Shown here piece after piece: positions 17,224 through 26,005 of a DNA stretch of 64,000 nt. The DNA is from Candidatus Nezhaarchaeota archaeon (GTDB lineage: Archaea > Thermoproteota > Methanomethylicia > Nezhaarchaeales > WYZ-LMO8): positions 11,399-75,398 of the forward strand of contig JASFYF010000001.1 in assembly GCA_030055465.1 (NCBI GenBank), read 5' to 3'. The notes below the pieces were generated by a model that made no database searches, was not told the origin of the DNA, and saw only the letters and a program-made list of their open reading frames with translations. The position numbers and the translations under genes are program-made. Position 1 is the first letter of the stretch. Each line of letters opens with the position of its first letter.

Positions 17224-18666
17224 CTACCAGAGCATGAGCTTACCGGGATTCATGATGTTGTTTGGATCAAAAGACTTCTTCACCTTCCTTAGGATGCGGT
17301 GCCACCTCTCCGCTCTCTGGTAAACCGCTGAAGCCCACAACGGGTACGGTTTATCGAAGTGAGCATTCATCTCAACAAGCCTGTTCCCCGCTTCAACGTA
17401 TAATTCTCTGACTCTTTTGGTGTCTTCAGGGTCTTCAGGATCTCTATGAAAGCTGAACTCGCAGTGCAGTGGCCCTGCCTTTATCGGTACTATTGTGAAG
17501 CCCACATCTTCTCTGGAGTAGCCGTGCTTCTCAGCCAGCCTGAGCACCTCAGCGAGGAAAATTGGTACGCGCTTCTGAATGGTAATGAAGGGGATCGTGT
17601 TTCTAGCCCCCTTGTACCTCGAGGTTTTTTCCCATCCTCCAGGCTCTTCAACCTCTTGAAGTATCCTTTCAGGTGCATTCTCAAGCCCCGGCACATAAGG
17701 CTCAACTTTCATGTTTAGCTCGAGAGCCAGATCCTTTAGATCTGCCTCCTGATAATCAACTTCATCCTTTGAGCCCCTGAGCACATGCACTACGTACCAC
17801 GGAGCTAACTGAGCTCTTACGTCTTCAAACTCTTCAGGATCCTTCGACATCAACAAAGCCAGATCGAAGCTGTTCAATATGAGCAGCTCTTCGCCTGTTT
17901 CAAGACGCCTGATTCTATGCATGGCCCTCAGCGCATCATCCAACTTCTCAAACGGCATGAACAGGACTCTATTTACCTCTGGGACGTCCTTAAGCTTAAG
18001 GTGTCCCGCCACGACAATGCCCAAGGTACCTTGAGATGCATGCCAAAACTTCGACAAGAAGAGAAGAGGACCCTCGCCCGGCTCGTAGGGATCTCTGGCA
18101 CCTTCAATACCCCACATGCCGCTTCTTAAAACACCACAGGTTCGAGGCACCACCGCTGCAATAGTCATCACAAGCTCCGTTTCATACCTTGGCCAAGCGT
18201 AGAAGGGAACATGCTCTAGGGCAGTTATGAGGGCCGAAGCAGAGGCTGGGTGCCCCACAGGCATTAACGCTCTAAACCCGCGCTTCTTTGCCTCTTTTTG
18301 CAGGACAGAGAACGTCAGACCAGGTTCAACCAATGCAACGCGGGCTCTGGTATTGACCTCTAAAAGCCTGTTAAGCCTGCTTACGTCCACGACCACTGCT
18401 GGAACCGATGGAACGGCGGCCCCCTGATTGTTTTTGCCCGTAGAGTAAGGAACGAGCGGCACCAGGTATCTGTTGGCAAACAACATTATCTCTTGCACCT
18501 CTTCCAAGCTACCCGGCTTTACTACGCAGATCGGCATTTTTGGGGAAACAAAGCTGTTGTCCTTTGAGTACTTTTCAAGGTCCTTGGGGTCTGTCAAGAC
18601 GTGCTTCGACCCTACAATGGCACTCATATTTTCCTCTATCACACTCTTAGATGCAGCCATAATCAT
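17224..18666 (-). CDS. VAO/PCMH-superfamily FAD-dependent oxidoreductase, subunit B of module 2
   Basis: 480 residues; paralogue of 3270-4706. PYSTG turn near 75, ASQGTLGIVV strand near 213, and the C-terminal FDPNNIMNPGKL signature. Start at the ATG at 18666, with a GGAGGGG about 12 bases upstream; an ATG two codons later is equally possible. It follows the SCP2-like gene by four bases. Same GlcD/GlcE-like pairing with subunit A as in module 1. Confidence 0.87.
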   Translation of the reverse strand: MIMAASKSVIEENMSAIVGSKHVLTDPKDLEKYSKDNSFVSPKMPICVVKPGSLEEVQEIMLFANRYLVPLVPYSTGKNNQGAAVPSVPAVVVDVSRLNRLLEVNTRARVALVEPGLTFSVLQKEAKKRGFRALMPVGHPASASALITALEHVPFYAWPRYETELVMTIAAVVPRTCGVLRSGMWGIEGARDPYEPGEGPLLFLSKFWHASQGTLGIVVAGHLKLKDVPEVNRVLFMPFEKLDDALRAMHRIRRLETGEELLILNSFDLALLMSKDPEEFEDVRAQLAPWYVVHVLRGSKDEVDYQEADLKDLALELNMKVEPYVPGLENAPERILQEVEEPGGWEKTSRYKGARNTIPFITIQKRVPIFLAEVLRLAEKHGYSREDVGFTIVPIKAGPLHCEFSFHRDPEDPEDTKRVRELYVEAGNRLVEMNAHFDKPYPLWASAVYQRAERWHRILRKVKKSFDPNNIMNPGKLMLW

Positions 18667-18670
18667 GGCG

Positions 18671-19222
18671 CTACAACCCCTCCACTAGGTTCCACAATGC
18701 AGGGTCGCGATCTACAGCTTCTTGTGCGACCACGAGAACCTCAAGTATTGTTATCCAATCGGAGAGCCCTATGCCCTCTCTCCACATCAATTTAACGCGT
18801 TCGTCAGCCAAAGCCCATACGACCCTATACTTGGTTAGAAGCATGTCTTTGAAGAGGTCCAGCGGCATCTCAATGTAAAGGCAGGGATTTTCAGCTTTTC
18901 CATCTCTGATCGTGAACACGCTATTCCTCAGCGAGACAACCCACGAAAGTTTCTCTGGAACCACTATCTGAATGAGATCGTTCTCGTGAAGTATAGTCGA
19001 TGGGTACCCCTTCTTTTCGGTCCAACTACTTGGATCCCAAGGGCCGTTGTATATTGGTCTGGGGTAGGGGCCTTCCCCTGGATAGGGAACGGGCCCTCCA
19101 TGCCATTCTGGAAATCCGCCCAATCTTCTCTTAAGCTCAAGGTCTTTGTTCAGCAGTTCTTCCCACTTCTCTCTTATTGAAAGATGCCGAGACAATTCAT
19201 GGCATCCCTTAATATTGCGCAT
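18671..19222 (-). CDS. SCP2-like small protein, first gene of flavoprotein operon 2
   Basis: Up to 183 residues from the ATG at 19222; a TTG at 19195 with AAGGGATG upstream fits the promoter spacing better and would give 174. It shares with the 4703 gene the ELKRRL helix, a GGPVPYPGEGPYPRP segment, GYPSTIL and the C-terminal block LFKDMLL, WALADERVKL, GLSDWITILEV. The strand/helix order resembles the SCP2 hydrophobic-ligand fold (inference). Conservation as first gene in two operons shows that it belongs to the flavoprotein system. Confidence 0.6.
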   Translation of the reverse strand: MRNIKGCHELSRHLSIREKWEELLNKDLELKRRLGGFPEWHGGPVPYPGEGPYPRPIYNGPWDPSSWTEKKGYPSTILHENDLIQIVVPEKLSWVVSLRNSVFTIRDGKAENPCLYIEMPLDLFKDMLLTKYRVVWALADERVKLMWREGIGLSDWITILEVLVVAQEAVDRDPALWNLVEGL

Positions 19223-19227
19223 CAAGT

Positions 19228-19237
19228 ATTTATATAA
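19228..19237 (-). promoter_or_regulatory. TATA box for flavoprotein operon 2
   Basis: TTATATAAAT on the minus strand. Its centre is about ten bases before the ATG at 19222 but about 38 bases before the TTG at 19195, the same distance as in operon 1, which supports the later start. Confidence 0.5.
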
Positions 19238-19498
19238 TATTGTCTAATATATCTTTGTAGCGATCACCGTTTCGATTCTCAATAACAGTATGATTTTGAA
19301 GCAAGCTTCTCTTATCCCCATGAGCATGGTTATATACTGCTAGCTCCCTGTTGCTTACCTTAGCGCTGACACAACCTACACCTGTTAATTCCTCACAAAA
19401 CCCCGCCGATTAATGTAATTTGCACTTTCACTTTGACATCGTGTCTAGGACTTTCAACGGTTACCGACGGAGGACCCCCAGCAAGGGAGGTGCGCGGT

Positions 19499-20863
19499 TC
19501 ATTTAGCCCTTGCCCTCCTTATCTTGCCCCTCCCCAGGGAGGCGAAGATCCCAATGAAGCATAAGGCTGCGAAGAGGTTGAAGGCGGTCGACATGCTGTC
19601 AATGAACTTTCCGAAGTACTCCGGGGTTATCGCGGTCCTCCCAATCATTGCTGAGATTATCAACATGACCAGCGCCATGCTCATGGTCTGGCCGATGAGC
19701 CGCATCGTCGCAACAGTCGCGGAGGCCACGCCCAGGAAGCGCCTTTCAACGGAGCTCATTATTGCGGTGGTGTTTGGGGAGCTGAACAGAGCTATTCCGA
19801 AGCCGAGAAGCACAAGGTAGATCACCGCGCTCTGGAGGGGCGTCTCGGCCCTCACCGTTGAGAAGAGCAGGAGGCTTATCGTGGTCACGGCCATCCCCAA
19901 GGAGGCAACAATCCTCGGCTCGATCCTATCGGAGATCCAGCCGGCCACCGGGGCAAATAAGGCCATGATTGCCGGCTGCGAGACCAGGATGAGGCCCGCA
20001 GTTGAGGCTTCCAGCCCCTTGATGTGCTGGAGGTAGAGGCTCATGAGGAAGCCGACGGCGAACGTCGCCGCGTAGTTCAGCAGGGCGGCGAGGCTTGAAA
20101 GCGAGAAGGCGGGGTTCCCCAGCAGCAGCTTCACCTCGAAGACTGGGTGTTTAACCCTGCCCTCGAGTAGGATGAAGGCTACCGCGAGGGCGGCCCCCAC
20201 TATTACGAGCGGGATTGAGGTCTCGGAGAACCCGTAGATGAGCGAGAAGAGCGCAACAGCGAATAGCGCGGAGCCCGCAACGTCGAACTTCTCCCCCCTC
20301 GCCTCAGCCCACTCCCCCTTAAGGTAGAGGGCGGCCACGGCCAGGGCGAAGAAGCTAAGCGCCCCGTTGACGAGGAACAGGCTCCTCCAGCCGAGGCTCT
20401 GGGTCAGGAGTCCCCCACCCATAGGCCCCAAGCTCAGGCCGGCGTAAACGGCTCCTGTGTTAATCCCAATCGCCTTCCCCCTTTCCTGGGGTGGGAAGGT
20501 CGAGGTGATGATGGCCACCGCCGTGGCGAATATCATTGCCCCTCCAATCCCCTGAATAACCCTGAAGGCCATCAGCATACCTATTGATGATGCGAGGGCC
20601 GACAGGACGGAGCAGGCCCCGAACACCACCAAGCCTATGACGAAGATCCTCCTCCTACCAGCAGTATCCGCAAGCCTCCCAAAAGGGATTGAAAACATGC
20701 CGGCCGCGAGGAGGTACGAGGTGGCAATCCACCCAAGCGTTACAGCGTCAACCTGAAAATCCCTTCCAATGGAGGGGAGGGCGACGTTTATTGAGGAGGC
20801 CATGAACGGAGTTATGAAGGATGCAACGCACGAGGCGAGCAGGGCAGCTCTCCTTAAATCCAT
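19499..20863 (-). CDS. MFS drug/metabolite exporter, DHA2 (EmrB/QacA) family
   Basis: 454 residues, about 12-14 membrane segments. The N-terminus shows the DHA2 pattern SSINVALPSIGRDF, WIATSYLLAAG, the GRLADTAGRRR loop and RVIQGIGGA motif C region, plus the GLSLGPMGGG stretch of helix five. It should export drugs or organic compounds by proton antiport; such pumps often accompany aromatic-acid pathways as efflux valves (inference). Base composition is markedly more GC-rich than the preceding 19 kb, and the gene marks the left boundary of the GC-rich UbiD/TRAP region, so recent acquisition is possible. Confidence 0.87.
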   Translation of the reverse strand: MDLRRAALLASCVASFITPFMASSINVALPSIGRDFQVDAVTLGWIATSYLLAAGMFSIPFGRLADTAGRRRIFVIGLVVFGACSVLSALASSIGMLMAFRVIQGIGGAMIFATAVAIITSTFPPQERGKAIGINTGAVYAGLSLGPMGGGLLTQSLGWRSLFLVNGALSFFALAVAALYLKGEWAEARGEKFDVAGSALFAVALFSLIYGFSETSIPLVIVGAALAVAFILLEGRVKHPVFEVKLLLGNPAFSLSSLAALLNYAATFAVGFLMSLYLQHIKGLEASTAGLILVSQPAIMALFAPVAGWISDRIEPRIVASLGMAVTTISLLLFSTVRAETPLQSAVIYLVLLGFGIALFSSPNTTAIMSSVERRFLGVASATVATMRLIGQTMSMALVMLIISAMIGRTAITPEYFGKFIDSMSTAFNLFAALCFIGIFASLGRGKIRRARAK

Positions 20864-21138
20864 GAGGATGAGTTGATGTGGATGAATTAAAAGTTTTCCT
20901 CTCGCAACACCCCAAATCCATCCTAGGAGGCGTAAAAACGATGAGGCCCCGCGCCGAGGCTTTAAAACTTCATGGATTTAAAGGTGCTTGGCGAATGCAA
21001 GCGGGCAAGCGCAAGTTTTGCCGTTCAAGTTCATGGGAGGCCTCAGCGTTAATCAATTCGCTTATGAGGCCATTGAAGGATACATCGGGGGAAAGGTTAA
21101 ATCCAGTTCACCATTAATGGTTTTGTTGAGGTCTTTCT

Positions 21139-22119
21139 ATGAAGATAGATTTCCACAACCACTTCTACCCTAAAGAGTACTTCGATGAAGTCGAGAAGCT
21201 GAAGGGGGACTTGAATGTTGCCAGGGACTCCCTTGGAAGGGTGGTCATAGAGGAGAGGGGGATGAGGGTTGTAACCGTGACTGAGCCCATGTACAGGCCC
21301 GAGCTCAGGATAAAGGACATGGACGAGGCCGGGGTGGACGTCCAGGTGCTTTCACTTTCAATTCCAAACGTGTACTTCGCCAGCCCGGAGGACAGCGTCA
21401 GGCTTGCGGAGCGGACGAACAACGCCATAGCGTCTGTGGTGGAGAAGCACCGCGACAGGTTCGTGGGCTTCGCAAGCGTGCCGCTGCTCAAACCCGATGC
21501 CGCCGTGGATGAGGCTAGGAGGGCCGTGAAGGAGTTGGGAATGAAGGGCTTCATCATAGGCTCGAACGTAAAGGGGAGGACCCTCGACGACCCCATGTTC
21601 ATGCCGTTCTACGAGGCGGCCTCAAGGCTTGACGTCCCAATACTCATACATCCCATGCCTCCCCTATCCCCTAAGGGAATGGAGGAGTACAGGCTGGCCC
21701 CTATCATAGGCTTCGAGTTCGACGTGTGCCTAGCCGTCGCGAGGCTCATATTCAGCGGGGTTCTGGAGAAGTACCCGTTAAAGATAATAGTCTCCCACCT
21801 CGGAGCTGGGCTTCTATTCCTATTCGAGAGGATAGAGTACGGCTACCGAGCCTACCCGGAGTGCAGGGAGAAGATTACGAAGCCTCCAAGCTTCTACCTG
21901 AAAAACCTCTACTACGATACGGTCGCCTTCCACAAGCCGGCTTTGGTTTGCGCCTACATGACCGTTGGATCCAAGCACATGGTGCTCGGAAGCGACTACC
22001 CCCACGTCATTGGAGACGCTAGGAGGGCCATCCAAAGCATCGAGGAGCTCGACATACCGGAAGAGGAAAAGGAAGATATATTCAGCGGGAACGGCAGGAA
22101 GCTGTTGAAGGCAGCGTGA
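21139..22119 (+). CDS. Amidohydrolase 2 (ACMSD-family) decarboxylase/hydrolase
   Basis: 326 residues, a metal-dependent TIM barrel of the ACMSD/amidohydro_2 family. Visible ligands are DFHNHFYP (HxH) at the N-terminus, LIHPMP near 175, SHLGAG near 220 and GSDYPH near 290. Characterised relatives decarboxylate aromatic acids without oxygen (2-amino-3-carboxymuconate semialdehyde, gamma-resorcylate, 5-carboxyvanillate). The full metal set here suggests an active enzyme. It stands just upstream of UbiD and UbiX and next to a second family member at 24530, which together suggest aromatic carboxylate breakdown; a hydrolase acting on a ring-opened product is an alternative. Confidence 0.82.
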   Translation: MKIDFHNHFYPKEYFDEVEKLKGDLNVARDSLGRVVIEERGMRVVTVTEPMYRPELRIKDMDEAGVDVQVLSLSIPNVYFASPEDSVRLAERTNNAIASVVEKHRDRFVGFASVPLLKPDAAVDEARRAVKELGMKGFIIGSNVKGRTLDDPMFMPFYEAASRLDVPILIHPMPPLSPKGMEEYRLAPIIGFEFDVCLAVARLIFSGVLEKYPLKIIVSHLGAGLLFLFERIEYGYRAYPECREKITKPPSFYLKNLYYDTVAFHKPALVCAYMTVGSKHMVLGSDYPHVIGDARRAIQSIEELDIPEEEKEDIFSGNGRKLLKAA

Positions 22120-22328
22120 AAGCCGTAAACCCCCTTATTCTTTATTGTTTAGCCTTCCACTTGCAACGATGTGAAGGCCTCAACGTAAGGGCTTAGCTGA
22201 ATGCGCCAGCGTCGACGAGAGCCACAACCCGTTTCGGTGGAGATCGCGGGGGCTATCGACCTCTCTCTTTGACTAGTTCAATTTACTAATTGGCTTACTC
22301 GTAAGTATTACTGATGTTTCGGCATAAA

Positions 22329-22336
22329 TTATAAAA
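22329..22336 (+). promoter_or_regulatory. TATA box for the ubiD-ubiX transcript
   Basis: TTATAAAA, 43 bases before the TTG start of ubiD, with AGTGGAGGT as ribosome binding site in the leader. Confidence 0.5.
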
Positions 22337-22375
22337 GTTTAATCATTACATAACGCTAAAAGTGGAGGTATACTC

Positions 22376-23824
22376 TTGATATTTAACGACCTGAGGGAGT
22401 ACCTGGACAGGCTGCTAAACCTCAACGAGCTCATCGAGGTGAAAGGAGCGGACTGGAACCTCGAAATAGGCTGCATCACGGAGATGATGGCTGAACGCAA
22501 GGGGCCTGGGCTTCTGTTCGACGAAATAAAGGGCTATCCCAAGGGTTACAGGCTCGCCTCAAACCTCTTAACAGTAACGAGGAGGAGGCAGAAGATAGCG
22601 CTGGGAATAAGGGAGGACACGCCGGACATAAAAGTCATCGAGGAGTGGAAGTGGAAGTACCTTAACTTCAAGCCTGTGCCGCCGCGGGAGGTCTCAGATG
22701 GCCCAGTCATGGAGAACGTGATGGAAGGCGACAAAGTTAACATGTTCAAGTTCCCAACGCCCAAGTGGCACGAGCTCGACGGCGGGCGCTACATAGGGAC
22801 TGGCGACGTGGTGATAACGGCGGACCCGGACACCGGCTGGGTAAACATGGGAACCTACAGGGTCATGGTGCACGACGAGAAGACCCTAAGCTTCTTCGTC
22901 GCACCTGGACACCACGCCGCGATAATGCGCGAGAAGTACTGGTCGAAGGGGAAGAGCTGCCCGGTCGTCATGTGCTTCGGGCAGGAGCCGCTGCTATGGA
23001 CGTGCGCCACGCTGCCCCTCCCGTGGGGTTGGTCTGAGCTTGAATTCGCAGGCTACGTCAGGGGGGAGCCCGTTCCAGTAATTAAAGGGAAGCATACCGG
23101 GCTTCCCATCCCAGCCACGGCTGAAATAGCAATTGAAGGCGAGGCGCCGCCCCCATCAGTTGAAAGCCGCAACGAGGGACCCTTCGGCGAGTGGACGGGC
23201 TACTACGCCTCGCACGTGAGGGCTGAGCCGGTCGTAAAGGTGAAGGCCGTTTACCACAGGAGCAACCCGATAATCGCCGCCGAGCTCACGTGCAAGGCCA
23301 ACCCAGCGTGGCATCCAATCCCAGTGCACTCCGCCCCGATAGTCTGGATGGCGCTGGAGAGGGCTGGGATAGAGGGCGTTAAAGGCGTGTGGACTCATGG
23401 AAGGGGAAACCTCACCATGATAGTGATATCGCTCCAGCAGAGGTATCCAGGCCACGCGAAGCAGGCTGGCGTTGTCGCCAGCGCGGTGTTCAGGGGGCTG
23501 GCGCTCGCGGGCAAGTGGATAATAGTGGTAGACGAGGACGTTGACCCCTCAAACATCGACGAGGTCTTCTGGGCCTTAGACACGAGGTGCAACCCCGAAA
23601 GCGACATAGAGGTCATCAGCGGATGCCCCACCACGCCGCTTGAACCAACGATTCCCCCATGGAAGAGGAGCATGGGCGACTACACCTTTGGCAGGGCAAT
23701 AATAATGGCCTGCAAGCCCTACCCCTGGCGCGACCAGTTTCCACCAGTCACCGAGGCAAGCCCAGAGCTGAAGAAGAAGATGCTGGAGAAGTGGAGCAAC
23801 ATATTCCCCAAACAGCTGAAGTAA
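22376..23824 (+). CDS. ubiD: UbiD-family prenylated-FMN-dependent decarboxylase
   Basis: 482 residues from a TTG at 22376 preceded by GGAGGT. The family pattern is clear: [10 protein letters not shown] near 140, [10 protein letters not shown], the [17 protein letters not shown] core, the acidic [10 protein letters not shown] near 252-261 and [11 protein letters not shown], which contain the catalytic glutamates and prFMN contacts. UbiD enzymes reversibly decarboxylate aromatic or alpha,beta-unsaturated acids, including 4-hydroxybenzoate, protocatechuate and vanillate. The paired UbiX supplies the cofactor. In archaea, UbiD can also act in the modified mevalonate route as anhydromevalonate phosphate decarboxylase, so that housekeeping role must be excluded; the linkage to ACMSD-type enzymes and a TRAP importer favours catabolism. 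Confidence 0.9.
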   Translation: MIFNDLREYLDRLLNLNELIEVKGADWNLEIGCITEMMAERKGPGLLFDEIKGYPKGYRLASNLLTVTRRRQKIALGIREDTPDIKVIEEWKWKYLNFKPVPPREVSDGPVMENVMEGDKVNMFKFPTPKWHELDGGRYIGTGDVVITADPDTGWVNMGTYRVMVHDEKTLSFFVAPGHHAAIMREKYWSKGKSCPVVMCFGQEPLLWTCATLPLPWGWSELEFAGYVRGEPVPVIKGKHTGLPIPATAEIAIEGEAPPPSVESRNEGPFGEWTGYYASHVRAEPVVKVKAVYHRSNPIIAAELTCKANPAWHPIPVHSAPIVWMALERAGIEGVKGVWTHGRGNLTMIVISLQQRYPGHAKQAGVVASAVFRGLALAGKWIIVVDEDVDPSNIDEVFWALDTRCNPESDIEVISGCPTTPLEPTIPPWKRSMGDYTFGRAIIMACKPYPWRDQFPPVTEASPELKKKMLEKWSNIFPKQLK

Positions 23825-23849
23825 CTGCAGCTCACGTCGTTCACGCATC

Positions 23850-24413
23850 GTGAGGGCTATGAGAGTTGTAGTTGCAATCACCGGCGCGAGCGGAGCAGTG
23901 TACGGGGTTAGGCTACTGGAGGCGCTTGGCGGGAGTGGGGTTGAAACCCACCTTGTGCTCAGCGGGTGGGCCGAGAAAACCCTCCAGCTGGAGTTGGGGT
24001 TAACCCTAGAGGAAGTGAAGCGCCTAGCAACCTTCACGCACAGCTGCTCAGACCTCTCGGCGCCCATAGCCAGCGGCTCCTGCAGGTTCGACGGGATGGT
24101 GATAGCCCCATGCAGCATGAAGACCCTGTCAGCCATAGCCCATGGCTACGCGGACAACCTGATCACCAGGGCGGCGGACGTGGCCTTGAAGGAGAGGAGA
24201 AGACTAATACTGGTGCCTAGGGAAACTCCCCTAAGCGCGGTCCACCTGAGAAACATGCTGGCCCTGGCGGAGGCGGGGGCGGTGATACTTCCGCCGGCGC
24301 CGGCCTTCTACATCAAGCCGAGGACCGTAGACGACCTAGTCAACTATGTCGTAGGCAAAATCCTCGACCACCTGGGAGTGGAGCACAACCTCTACAAGAG
24401 GTGGGGGGAGTGA
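23850..24413 (+). CDS. ubiX: UbiX flavin prenyltransferase
   Basis: 187 residues from a GTG at 23850, or 184 from the ATG at 23859 ([12 protein letters not shown]); GTGAGGG lies directly before the ATG, rather close for a binding site. The flavodoxin-like fold shows [40 protein letters not shown] and [16 protein letters not shown]. It joins dimethylallyl phosphate to FMN to make the prFMN cofactor of UbiD. It lies 25 bases after ubiD in one transcript. Confidence 0.93.
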   Translation: MRAMRVVVAITGASGAVYGVRLLEALGGSGVETHLVLSGWAEKTLQLELGLTLEEVKRLATFTHSCSDLSAPIASGSCRFDGMVIAPCSMKTLSAIAHGYADNLITRAADVALKERRRLILVPRETPLSAVHLRNMLALAEAGAVILPPAPAFYIKPRTVDDLVNYVVGKILDHLGVEHNLYKRWGE

Positions 24414-24529
24414 CCCCCTAAGGGCTCTATTTAAAGCAGGGGCAAGTAGAAACCCCACGCAATGGTGCCTACCTAAGGTCGCGGAGCAGCCTTCCACGAA
24501 GGTCCAAAAGGAAGGGATAACGGCAAACT

Positions 24530-25477
24530 TCACTTCAGCTTTAGGAGCCTCTGGGCGTTTCCGCCAAGTATATTCTCTTTGTGGTCTTCAGGTATATTCA
24601 TGCTTTTTATGCACTTCAGGTTATCTCTGACGAATGCCTCTCCATACTCCCTCCCAAACGGGTAGTCAGTTCCAAAGAGAAGGCGATCGGGGCCGAAGAA
24701 GGCGTATCCACAATAGTACGGGTCGAGGTTTATCCCGTCCAACGCGGTGTCGCCGTATATCTGCTTCCAGTACTCCGTTATGGGTCTACGCAGCTTCTCT
24801 TTGAGTCGGAACTTCTCAAGCTTATCGTAAACCCTGTTCACAAAGAATGGCAGCATGGCTCCACAGTGATGGGCAACGATCTTAAGGTTGGGAAACTCGT
24901 CCAGAACTCCGCCGAAGATGAGCCTCCACATCGCCTGCGTGGTGTCGAAAGGCCAGCCGAATATGTGCAGGAACATCCACCCTTTCCTCATATCTATCAG
25001 AGGGTAGTAAAGCCAGTCCACTGGATGAAGGAAGACAGGGACGTCGTGCTTCGACACCCTCTCAAAGAAGGGCCGGAATTGTGGGTAGTCAAGGCCTTCA
25101 CCATCCACGTTCGTGGGTATTGTGACGCCCTTTAAGCCCAAGTCCATGATAGCCCTGTCAAGCTCCTCGAGGGCGGAGTCCACGTCTAAGAGAGAAACTA
25201 TGGCTAACCCAGCAAACCTCTCCGGGTGTTTAGCGCAGAACTCGGCTATAGCGTTGTTGGAGGCTTCGCACACCTTTTTTGCAGTTTCAGGGTCTAAACC
25301 GGTTAAGACCGGCGCTGTCTGGGATAGCACCTGAACGTCGACTCCGTACCTATCCATGATTTTTATCCTCTCCTTCGGGTCGTTGCTCTCAGGCGGATGG
25401 GGATACTTCCTGCCGTAACCAACCATCCTATTGACCTCTTGGGTTACCAGGTGGGAGGAAAAATCGATAACAACCAT
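24530..25477 (-). CDS. Amidohydrolase 2 (ACMSD-family) enzyme with altered first metal site
   Basis: 315 residues, same family as the gene at 21139, but the N-terminal HxH is SxH (IDFSSHL). Other ligands remain: FLHPVD near 165, AHHCGAM near 218 and GTDYPF near 280. In gamma-resorcylate decarboxylases the first His is replaced by Glu, so ligand change at this position is tolerated in the family; Ser is less usual and may weaken metal binding or leave the site with three protein ligands. Opposite strand to ubiX, convergent, 116 bases apart. Substrate unknown, aromatic or muconate-type acid inferred. Confidence 0.8.
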   Translation of the reverse strand: MVVIDFSSHLVTQEVNRMVGYGRKYPHPPESNDPKERIKIMDRYGVDVQVLSQTAPVLTGLDPETAKKVCEASNNAIAEFCAKHPERFAGLAIVSLLDVDSALEELDRAIMDLGLKGVTIPTNVDGEGLDYPQFRPFFERVSKHDVPVFLHPVDWLYYPLIDMRKGWMFLHIFGWPFDTTQAMWRLIFGGVLDEFPNLKIVAHHCGAMLPFFVNRVYDKLEKFRLKEKLRRPITEYWKQIYGDTALDGINLDPYYCGYAFFGPDRLLFGTDYPFGREYGEAFVRDNLKCIKSMNIPEDHKENILGGNAQRLLKLK

Positions 25478-26005
25478 TATATTCTCACTTCACTAAAATA
25501 TCAAAACATCGGTGAAAATATAAAAACTTCACATGAAGAAGGGCCCAAAGAAGTTCCCGGCAAAGAGGAGCTGGAGAAGGAGTTAAAGGCTTTGGAAGGA
25601 AAAGTGAAGTCCACACAAAGCCTCTCCAAACCCTCTTAGGGCGCACTCCATAGGCCTATCCGATTTTTAACTAGGCCCATACTTCAATGGTTATCAGGCC
25701 TCCCCACTCATAATTTTAGGATAGGCCTCTACAAGGTGAGGCCCTTTAAAAATCGTTTAACTGTGGTTTAGGCGGCTATCCTAGGTTTCCATGGTACCCA
25801 AATCATCAGGCCCACGCTCGCTGAAGCCCAGACCTCTGGCAGGCTTGAATAGGCTAGCTAACCTGAAAAAGTTACGAGCTTAAACCCTTGGAGGCTATAT
25901 TTCACTATAACAATGATCAAGCTCTTCGAGTAGAGGTCAGTTTTCATCGCTATGAAAAGGTTAAAAGCAGCTTAAAATAAAATGATAGCTTAGTGTGGTG
26001 GAAAA
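25478..26005. other. 528-bp regulatory-looking intergenic region with interleaved inverted repeats
   Basis: Divergent promoters of the amidohydrolase and the TRAP receptor should lie here. AGGCCTATCC (25652-25661) pairs with GGATAGGCCT (25719-25728), and CGATTTTTAA (25661-25670) pairs with TTAAAAATCG (25746-25755). The arms are interleaved, so only one hairpin or a pseudoknot can form at a time. No convincing protein. Confidence 0.5.

Noticed and set aside
20878-21117. Plus-strand ORF before the amidohydrolase
   Set aside because: Composition not protein-like; lies in a divergent promoter region.
25397-25639. Plus-strand ORF of 80 codons
   Set aside because: Half of it is antisense to the amidohydrolase start; no recognisable sequence.
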